A stretch of 64,000 bases of DNA from contig NZ_CAXUNP010000020.1 in NCBI RefSeq assembly GCF_964252635.1, positions 1-64,000 of the forward strand, given 5' to 3'. Below, one piece after another: positions 57,620 to 64,000 of this stretch. The number at the start of each line of letters is the position of its first letter. Within the stretch, counting starts at the first letter, position 1. Origin of the DNA: Jatrophihabitans sp964252635. Its GTDB lineage: Bacteria > Actinomycetota > Actinomycetes > Mycobacteriales > Jatrophihabitantaceae. A program made the translations under genes and the position numbers. The notes beneath the pieces were generated by a model that worked only from the letters and a program-made list of their open reading frames with translations, searched no databases and was not told the origin of the DNA.

Positions 57620-58524
57620 GCACGTTCGGTACCGGCGGCGCGCTGCCGACCAACGCCGACGCCGGACGCAGCAGCTTCCGCACCAGCGTCATCAACCTCG
57701 ATCGTCCGGGTGACCCGAACGTGTTCAGCGAGCAGGTCCGGCGTGACGCGGCGAACCTGATCGCGCGCTACCCCGAGGGCCAGGCCCGTTCGGCATTGCT
57801 GCCGATGCTGCACCTGGTGCAGTCCGAGCAGGGGTACGTGACATCCGACGGCATCGCCTTCTGCTCCGACGTCCTGGGGCTCACCAAGGCCCAGGTGTCG
57901 GCGGTCGTGACGTTCTACACGATGTACAAGCGCACGCCGACCGGTGAGTACCTGGTCAGCGTCTGCACCAACACCCTGTGCGCCCTGCTCGGCGGCGACG
58001 AGATCTTCGCCGCCGTCAGCGAGACGCTCGGCGTGGGCAACAACGAGACCACCGACGATGGCCGGTTCACGATCGAGCGCGCCGAGTGCATCGCGGCGTG
58101 CGACTACGCGCCGGTCGTCACCGTCAACTACGAGTTCTTCGACAACCAGACGGTCGAGTCGGTGAACCAGCTGCTGGACAGGCTGGCCGACGGCGAGCGC
58201 CCGCTGCCCACCCGCGGCGCGCCGCTGTGCTCGTTCAAGCAGGCCGAGCGCCAGATCGCCGGTTTCTTCGCACCCGAGGACTACGCGCTCGAAGCGGCCG
58301 CCACCGGTCCGTCCACCGAGGCCGGCGTCACGCTGGCCGTGCAGCGCGGCGACACCGCGCCGTCCTACGCGGTCGACGACAGCAGCGCGCGCACCGGCGA
58401 GGACGCCGAGACCGCCGCGCGCACCACCGCCGGGCAAGGCCCGAGCCAGAACGACGCCCCGATGGAAACGGCTGAATCCGACACGGCCAACACCACCGAA
58501 CCCGGCGCTGAGAAGGAGGACTGA
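57616..58524 (+). CDS. nuoE: NADH-quinone oxidoreductase subunit E
   Basis: NuoE carries the N1a [2Fe-2S] cluster. The four ligands are visible as CTNTLC and CIAACDYAP. The family is about 160-220 residues; this one is 302 because of a 90-residue Thr/Ala/Glu-rich C-terminal tail with no predicted fold. The start overlaps nuoD by 4 nt. Confidence 0.95.
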   Translation: MSTFGTGGALPTNADAGRSSFRTSVINLDRPGDPNVFSEQVRRDAANLIARYPEGQARSALLPMLHLVQSEQGYVTSDGIAFCSDVLGLTKAQVSAVVTFYTMYKRTPTGEYLVSVCTNTLCALLGGDEIFAAVSETLGVGNNETTDDGRFTIERAECIAACDYAPVVTVNYEFFDNQTVESVNQLLDRLADGERPLPTRGAPLCSFKQAERQIAGFFAPEDYALEAAATGPSTEAGVTLAVQRGDTAPSYAVDDSSARTGEDAETAARTTAGQGPSQNDAPMETAESDTANTTEPGAEKED

Positions 58525-59849
58525 TGTCCACCACCCTGACACCGGTTTTGACGAAGCGGTTCGGCACCGACCAGCCGTGGAAGATCGCCAACTACGAACG
58601 CCTCGACGGGTACGCCGGGCTGCGCAAGGCGCTCACCATGGCGCCCGACGACCTCATCGCCATGGTCAAGGACTCGAACCTGCGCGGCCGCGGCGGCGCG
58701 GGCTTCCCCACCGGCATGAAGTGGCAGTTCATCCCGCAGGCCAAGCCGGGCGAGGACCCCAAGCCGCACTACGTCGTCGTCAACGCCGACGAGAGCGAGC
58801 CGGGCACCTGCCGCGACGTGCCGCTGATGATGAACGACCCGCACAGCATGATCGAGGGCATCATCATCGCCTGCTACGCGGTGCGCGCCGAGCACGCCTT
58901 CATCTACATCCGCGGCGAGGCCATCCACGCCATCCGCCGCGTCACCGCCGCGGTCGCCGAGGCAGAGGCCGCCGGCTACATCGGCGAGAACATCCTGGGT
59001 TCGGGCTTCGGCTGCCGGGTCACCGTGCACGGCGGCGCCGGCGCCTACATCTGTGGCGAGGAGACGGCGCTGCTCGACTCGCTCGAGGGCCGTCGTGGGC
59101 AGCCGCGCCTCAAGCCGCCGTTCCCGGCCACGAACGGGCTCTACGACGCCCCGACGGTCGTCAACAACGCCGGCAGCCTGGCGAGCGTGCCCTACATCGT
59201 GCTGGGCGGCGCCGACTGGTTCAAGAAGATGGGCCCCGAGGGCTCGCCCGGGCCGTGCATCTACTCGCTGTCCGGCCGCGTCAAGAACCCCGGCCAGTAC
59301 GAGGCACCGATGGGCACCACGCTGCGCGAGCTCATCGAGCTCGCCGGCGGCATGGCCCGCGGCAAGGAGGTCAAGTTCTGGACGCCCGGCGGCTCGTCGA
59401 CGCCCATGCTGACCGCCGAGCACCTCGACGTCCCGCTGGACTTCGACGCCGCGGTCAAGGCGGGCTCGATGAACGGCACGTCGGCTCTGATGATCTTCGA
59501 CGAGGACGACTGTGTCGTGCGCGCCACCTTGAAGTGGAGCGAGTTCTACGAGCACGAGTCCTGTGGCAAGTGCACGCCGTGCCGCGAGGGCACGTACTGG
59601 TACGTCGGCATCTACGAGCGACTCGAGCACGGCCACGGCACCGAGGAGGACCTGCAGACGCTGCTGGACCTCTCGGACAACATCCTCGGGCGCTCGTTCT
59701 GCGCGCTCGGCGACGGTGCCACCAGCCCGGTGTCGAGCTCGATCAAGTACTTCCGCGACGAGTACTTGGCCCACGTCGAGGGCCATGGCTGTCCCTTCTC
59801 CGGAGACATGGGCGACCGGAACCGCGAGCTGGCAGGGGCCACCGCATGA
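58524..59849 (+). CDS. nuoF: NADH-quinone oxidoreductase subunit F
   Basis: NuoF binds NADH and FMN and holds the N3 [4Fe-4S] cluster. The 441-residue protein has the nucleotide motif GRGGAGFPTGMKW, the FMN region YVVVNADESEPGT, GAGAYICGEETALL, and the cluster ligands ESCGKCTPCREG with a later Cys (SFCALGD). Its ATG shares one base with the nuoE stop (TGATG). Confidence 0.97.
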   Translation: MSTTLTPVLTKRFGTDQPWKIANYERLDGYAGLRKALTMAPDDLIAMVKDSNLRGRGGAGFPTGMKWQFIPQAKPGEDPKPHYVVVNADESEPGTCRDVPLMMNDPHSMIEGIIIACYAVRAEHAFIYIRGEAIHAIRRVTAAVAEAEAAGYIGENILGSGFGCRVTVHGGAGAYICGEETALLDSLEGRRGQPRLKPPFPATNGLYDAPTVVNNAGSLASVPYIVLGGADWFKKMGPEGSPGPCIYSLSGRVKNPGQYEAPMGTTLRELIELAGGMARGKEVKFWTPGGSSTPMLTAEHLDVPLDFDAAVKAGSMNGTSALMIFDEDDCVVRATLKWSEFYEHESCGKCTPCREGTYWYVGIYERLEHGHGTEEDLQTLLDLSDNILGRSFCALGDGATSPVSSSIKYFRDEYLAHVEGHGCPFSGDMGDRNRELAGATA

Positions 59850-59877
59850 CAACCGAGCGACGCTTGCGGAGCGAGAG

Positions 59878-62307
59878 ATGACACAGGCACCGCCGAAGGA
59901 GGACCTCGTCACCGTCACCATCGACGGCATCGAGGCTTCCGTACCCAAGGGCACGTTGCTGATCCGCGTGGCCGAGCAGCTCGGCATCTCCATCCCGCGG
60001 TTCTGCGACCACCCGCTGCTCGACCCGGCCGGCGCCTGCCGCCAGTGCCTGGTCGAGGTGACCGACATGGGCAACGGCCGCGGCATGCCCAAGCCGGCGG
60101 CGAGCTGCACCACGACCGTCATGCCCGGCATGGTCGTCAAGACCCAGCTGACGTCGGTGGTGGCCGACAAGGCCCAGCAGGGCGTCATGGAGCTGCTGCT
60201 CATCAACCACCCGCTCGACTGCCCGATCTGCGACAAGGGCGGCGAGTGCCCGCTGCAGAACCAGGCCATGAGCAACGGCCGCGCCGAGTCGCGCTTCGTC
60301 GAGACCAAGCGCACCTTCCCCAAGCCGGTCGCGATCTCCAGCAACGTGCTGCTCGACCGTGAGCGTTGCGTGCTGTGCCAGCGCTGCACCCGCTTCTCGC
60401 TGCAGATCGCCGGTGACCCGTTCATCGAGCTGCTCGAGCGCGGTGCACAGCAGCAGATCGGCACCAGCGACGAGCAGCCGTTCCAGTCCTACTTCTCCGG
60501 CAACACCGTCCAGATCTGCCCCGTGGGTGCGCTGACCAGCGCGTCGTACAGGTTCCGCGCCCGCCCGTTCGACCTGCTGTCGACGGACTCGGTCTGCGAG
60601 CACTGCTCGTCGGGCTGCGCGCAGCGCACCGACTGGCGCCGCGGCAAGGTCACCCGCCGCCTCGCCGGCAGCGACCCGGACGTCAACGAGGAGTGGAACT
60701 GCGACAAGGGCCGGTGGGCGTTCCAGTACGCCGTCCAGCCCGACCGCCTCCTCACCCCGATGGTCCGCAACGCCGACGGCGCACTGGTCGAGGCCAGCTG
60801 GCCCGAGGCGCTCGAGCGCGCGGCCCAGGGCCTCGCCGAGGCCGTCGACCGCGGCGGGGTTGGGGTGCTGCCCGGCGGCCGCCTCACCGAGGAGGACGCC
60901 TACAGCTACGCCAAGTTCGCCCGCGTCGCGCTCGGTACCAACGACATCGACGCCCGCACCCGCCCGGTGTCGGACGAGGAGCTGGCGTTCCTGGCCTCGT
61001 CGGTCGCGGGCCGCGGCCCCGAGCACGTCTCCTACGCCTCCCTCGAGGCCGCCCCGGCCGTCCTGTTCGTCGGCTTTGAGCCCGAGGAGGAGTCGCCGAT
61101 CGTCTTCCTGCGGCTGCGCAAGGCGACCCGGGTCGGCAAGACCAAGGTCTTCTCCGTCGCCGCCGTCGGCTCCCGCGGGCTGGCCAAGCTCGACGGGCAG
61201 TTGCTGCCCACCGTCCCCGGCGCGGAGGCTGCGACGCTCGACAGCCTGCCCGGTCCGGTGCTCGGTGCGCTGGGCGGCGAGGGTTCGCTCATCGTCGTCG
61301 GCGAGCGTCTGGCAACCTCGCCCGGCGCGTTGAGCGCTGCCGCGGCGCTGGCCGCCGAGACCGGCGCCCGGCTCGTGTGGATCCCGCGCCGTGCGGGTGA
61401 GCGCGGGGCGATCGACGCCGGTGCGCTGCCCACCCTGCTGCCCGGTGGCCGCCCGCTCGCCGACGTCACGGCGCGTGCCGAGGTCGAGGCCGTGTGGGGC
61501 GACATCCCGACCCACGCCGGCCGCGACGTCGACGCCATCCTGGCCGCGACCGCGGACGGCTCGCTGACCGCGCTCGTCGTCGGGGGAGTGGACCCCGACG
61601 ACACCGCCGACCCGGCGCTGGCCCACCGCGCCCTCGAACGCGCCGGCTTCGTCGTCAGCCTTGAGGTGCGGCACAGTGCCGTCACCGAGCACGCCGACGT
61701 CGTGCTGCCCGTCGCGCCACAGCCCGAGAAGTCCGGGCGCTACGTCACCTGGGAGGGCCGTCGCCGGCCCTTCGAGCTGACCATCGCCGGCACCGGCGCG
61801 CTGTCCGACGGCCGGGTGCTCAACGCGCTCGCCGACGAGCTCGACGTCGACCTGCGCCTGAACTCGGTCCAGGCCGCTCGCGACGAGCTGCTGGGCCTGG
61901 GTGCCGCGGCCACGCGTCCCGTCGCCCCGTCCGTGGCCGGGCAGGCGCCGGAGCCCGGCACCTATCGGCTCTCGACGTGGGCCGAGGTCATCGACGCCGG
62001 TCGCATGCAGGACGGCGACGACTACCTCGCCGGCACGGCGAAGCCTGCGGTGGCGCGTATCAGCCCCGCGACTGCGCTCGAGCTCGGCGTCGTCGAGGGG
62101 GGCGCCGTCGCGGTGTCCACCGAGGCGGGCGCGCTCGTGCTGCCCGTCGAGATCGTGCCCATGGCCGACGGCACCGTGTGGGCCCCGACCAACCCGCACG
62201 GGCACCCGGTGCGGGCGACGCTCGGCGCCGCCTTCGGTGACGTGGTCACCCTGACCAACCCGGCCGCCCCGCCGGTCGTCGGCGACACCGAGGGGAACAC
62301 GCTGTGA
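59878..62307 (+). CDS. nuoG: NADH-quinone oxidoreductase subunit G
   Basis: NuoG is the large iron-sulphur subunit. The 809-residue protein has an N-terminal [2Fe-2S] ferredoxin domain (RFCDHPLLDPAGACRQC), the His/Cys N5 site (CPICDKGGECPLQ), a two-cluster domain (CVLCQRCTRF and CPVGALTS), a further four-cysteine motif (CEHCSSGCAQ with NCDKGRW), and a molybdopterin-like C-terminal fold without the cofactor. GGAG lies upstream of the ATG, and 28 nt separate it from nuoF. Confidence 0.96.
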   Translation: MTQAPPKEDLVTVTIDGIEASVPKGTLLIRVAEQLGISIPRFCDHPLLDPAGACRQCLVEVTDMGNGRGMPKPAASCTTTVMPGMVVKTQLTSVVADKAQQGVMELLLINHPLDCPICDKGGECPLQNQAMSNGRAESRFVETKRTFPKPVAISSNVLLDRERCVLCQRCTRFSLQIAGDPFIELLERGAQQQIGTSDEQPFQSYFSGNTVQICPVGALTSASYRFRARPFDLLSTDSVCEHCSSGCAQRTDWRRGKVTRRLAGSDPDVNEEWNCDKGRWAFQYAVQPDRLLTPMVRNADGALVEASWPEALERAAQGLAEAVDRGGVGVLPGGRLTEEDAYSYAKFARVALGTNDIDARTRPVSDEELAFLASSVAGRGPEHVSYASLEAAPAVLFVGFEPEEESPIVFLRLRKATRVGKTKVFSVAAVGSRGLAKLDGQLLPTVPGAEAATLDSLPGPVLGALGGEGSLIVVGERLATSPGALSAAAALAAETGARLVWIPRRAGERGAIDAGALPTLLPGGRPLADVTARAEVEAVWGDIPTHAGRDVDAILAATADGSLTALVVGGVDPDDTADPALAHRALERAGFVVSLEVRHSAVTEHADVVLPVAPQPEKSGRYVTWEGRRRPFELTIAGTGALSDGRVLNALADELDVDLRLNSVQAARDELLGLGAAATRPVAPSVAGQAPEPGTYRLSTWAEVIDAGRMQDGDDYLAGTAKPAVARISPATALELGVVEGGAVAVSTEAGALVLPVEIVPMADGTVWAPTNPHGHPVRATLGAAFGDVVTLTNPAAPPVVGDTEGNTL

Positions 62308-63635
62308 GCAGCACGTTGGCGGTGTCGCAGAACCTGCCCGGGTTCGGCGACAACCCGTTCTGGATCGACCTCATCAAGATGCTCGGCGTCTTCGTCTTCC
62401 TCGTCGTCATGACGCTGTTCTCGATCGTCTTCGAGCGCAAGGTCGTGGGCCGGATGCAGAACCGCATCGGCCCGAACCGCACCGGCCCGTGGGGCGTGCT
62501 GCAGTCGCTCGCCGACGGCGTCAAGCTGGCCTTCAAGGAAGAGATCATCCCGGTCCTGGTCGACAAGCCGGTGTACTTCCTGGCCCCGATCATCTCGGCG
62601 GTGCCCGCGTTCCTCGCGTTCTCGGTCATCCCGTTCGGGCCCGAGGTCAGCATGTTCGGCCACCACACGCCGCTGCAGCTCACCGACCTGCCGGTCGGCG
62701 TGCTCGTGGTCTTCGCCTGCTCCAGCCTCGGCGTCTACGGCGTCGTGCTCTCGGGATGGGCGTCGGGCTCGACCTACCCGCTGCTCGGCAGCCTCCGCTC
62801 GGCCGCGCAGATGGTGTCCTACGAGGTCGCCATGGGCCTGTCGATGGTCGCGGTGTTCCTGTTCTCCGGCACCATGTCGACCTCCGGCATCGTGGCCAAG
62901 CAGGACCACCTCTGGAACGTCATCCCGCTGATCGTCAGCTTCGTCATCTACTTCATCTCGGTGGTCGGCGAGACGAACCGCGCGCCGTTCGACCTGGCCG
63001 AGGCCGAGTCCGAGCTGGTGGGTGGCTTCCACACCGAGTACTCGTCGTTCAAGTTCGCGATGTTCTTCCTCGCCGAGTACATCAACATGGTCACCGTCTC
63101 GGCGCTGGCCACCACGCTGTTCCTCGGCGGCTGGCGGGCGCCGATCCCGCTCTCGTTGTGGCACGGAGCGAACCACGGCTGGTGGCCGATCCTGTGGTTC
63201 ACGGCCAAGGTCGTCGCCGGCATCTTCGTCTTCGTGTGGCTCCGCGGCACCTTGCCCCGGCTGCGTTACGACCAGTTCATGGCGTTCGGCTGGAAGGTCC
63301 TCATCCCGGTCAACCTGGTGTGGATCCTGGCCGTCACCGCCATCCGCGTGCTCCGCGACCGCGGCGAGAACGCCTTCGTCGCCACGGGCATCCCGTTGGC
63401 GGTCGTGGTCCTCCTGGTCGTCGTGCCCGGACTCGTGGTGTGGGAGGGTGCTCGGGCCCGCCGGATCGCCGAGCTGGCCGAGGACGACGAGGACGAGGCG
63501 CAGCTGGAGCGCACCTACCCGGTGCCCCCGCTGGACCTGCACGTGCCCACGCCGCCGCGCCAGCTCGCCCACGCGGGTGCGCGCCGGCCACGGGGCGAAC
63601 TGACGAACACGACGAAGGAGGATGCCGATGTCTGA
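62304..63635 (+). CDS. nuoH: NADH-quinone oxidoreductase subunit H
   Basis: NuoH is the membrane subunit that joins the quinone pocket to the proton channels. The 443-residue protein has eight or nine helices with the conserved FERKVVGRMQNRIGPNRTGP and ETNRAPFDLAEAESELVGGFHTEYSS loops. A 60-residue acidic and polar C-terminal tail follows the last helix. The GTG start overlaps the nuoG stop by 4 nt. Confidence 0.97.
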   Translation: MSSTLAVSQNLPGFGDNPFWIDLIKMLGVFVFLVVMTLFSIVFERKVVGRMQNRIGPNRTGPWGVLQSLADGVKLAFKEEIIPVLVDKPVYFLAPIISAVPAFLAFSVIPFGPEVSMFGHHTPLQLTDLPVGVLVVFACSSLGVYGVVLSGWASGSTYPLLGSLRSAAQMVSYEVAMGLSMVAVFLFSGTMSTSGIVAKQDHLWNVIPLIVSFVIYFISVVGETNRAPFDLAEAESELVGGFHTEYSSFKFAMFFLAEYINMVTVSALATTLFLGGWRAPIPLSLWHGANHGWWPILWFTAKVVAGIFVFVWLRGTLPRLRYDQFMAFGWKVLIPVNLVWILAVTAIRVLRDRGENAFVATGIPLAVVVLLVVVPGLVVWEGARARRIAELAEDDEDEAQLERTYPVPPLDLHVPTPPRQLAHAGARRPRGELTNTTKEDADV

Positions 63636-64000
63636 CCAGGAACCGGATGCCCAGGCGGCCTCCGAGATCGCGGCACGGGAGAACGCCGCCCCGGAGCCGA
63701 CGAGTGCCGAGCTGGCGGGCGCGCAGTCGCCGGCCAACTCGCACATGACGGTCGAGCAGCAGCCGCAGGGCAGCGTGCTCGGCTTCGCGAAGGGCTTCGG
63801 CCTGACGTTCCGCACGATGTTCAAGCACGTCTACACCCAGCAGTACCCGTTCGACTTCCACCCGCCGGACGTCCGGTACCACGGCCGGCACGTGCTCAAC
63901 CGGCACCCGGACGGGCTCGAGAAGTGCGTCGGATGCGAGCTGTGCGCCTGGGCCTGCCCGGCCGACGCGATCTACGTCGAGGGCGGCGACAACACCGACG
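63628..64000 (+). CDS. nuoI: NADH-quinone oxidoreductase subunit I (cut by window end)
   Basis: NuoI carries two [4Fe-4S] clusters (N6a and N6b). The visible 124 residues include the membrane-contact helix VLGFAKGFGLTFRTMFK and the first cluster CVGCELCAWACP. The first 40 residues are an Ala/Glu-rich extension. The start overlaps nuoH by 8 nt, with AAGGAGG upstream. The second cluster lies past the window edge. Confidence 0.95.
   Translation, partial: MSDQEPDAQAASEIAARENAAPEPTSAELAGAQSPANSHMTVEQQPQGSVLGFAKGFGLTFRTMFKHVYTQQYPFDFHPPDVRYHGRHVLNRHPDGLEKCVGCELCAWACPADAIYVEGGDNTD

Overview
This window is chromosomal DNA from a high-GC actinomycete that is not a mycobacterium. The evidence is a uniformly GC-rich sequence with many GTG and TTG starts, a DNA topoisomerase I with a lysine/alanine tail, an ESX-type (type VII) secretion locus, a menaquinone-side-chain reductase next to a nuo operon, and a gene order (Tad-like genes, DUF1998 helicase, topA, tmk, holB, PSP1 protein, tRNA-Thr) that is conserved in actinobacteria. 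I cannot assign a genus from the sequence alone.

Layout. 1-3840: an FHA/zinc-ribbon protein (cut by the window edge), a CPA2 cation/proton antiporter and a short Ser/Thr kinase that overlaps it, probably one signalling and ion-homeostasis unit. 4026-6739: a 59-residue small protein, NagA, an aldo/keto reductase and a GlsB-type membrane protein. 6908-10773: three pilin-like genes left from a Tad locus, a Hrq1/SftH-like helicase and a STAS anti-anti-sigma factor. 10959-18053: H+-pyrophosphatase, a Gly/Tyr/Gln-repeat membrane protein, a conserved protein and TopA. 18083-19318: a DUF559-like nuclease gene bracketed by 48-nt palindromes. 19321-27713: VOC protein and trans-aconitate methyltransferase with two CTTGACGTCAAG operators, an MFS transporter fused to a degenerate thymidylate-kinase domain, true Tmk, a MarR regulator, HolB, a secreted SpoIID-like protein and a PSP1 (RicT-like) protein. 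tRNA-Thr(CGU) follows at 27929.

28019-47754 is a type VII secretion region. It holds the membrane core EccB, EccC, EccD, EccE and the mycosin protease on mixed strands. These are followed by two WXG100-size proteins, an EspC-size protein, a 516-residue substrate-like protein with aromatic octamer repeats, a 931-residue probable substrate and two lipoproteins. It ends with a lipoprotein that fuses a serine beta-lactamase-like domain to a zinc amidase. EccA is absent.

47751-53039 holds a DUF985 cupin, an ElaA-like acetyltransferase, an FKBP isomerase, a double-domain Lrp regulator divergent from a DHA2 transporter, and a second DUF559 nuclease bracketed by a different palindrome family. 53079-64000 holds a near-consensus Rex operator, a geranylgeranyl/menaquinone reductase and nuoA to nuoI, with nuoI cut by the window end. 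This couples menaquinone saturation and complex I to NADH redox sensing.

Most striking signals: (1) two DUF559-like nuclease genes, each flanked on both sides by its own palindrome family, which suggests a nuclease-palindrome partnership; (2) the beta-lactamase-fold/amidase fusion; (3) OCRE-like repeats in a type VII protein; (4) short tandem repeats that fill the gaps between convergent stop codons; (5) several probable leaderless starts where a TANNNT box lies 6-7 nt before GTG or ATG.
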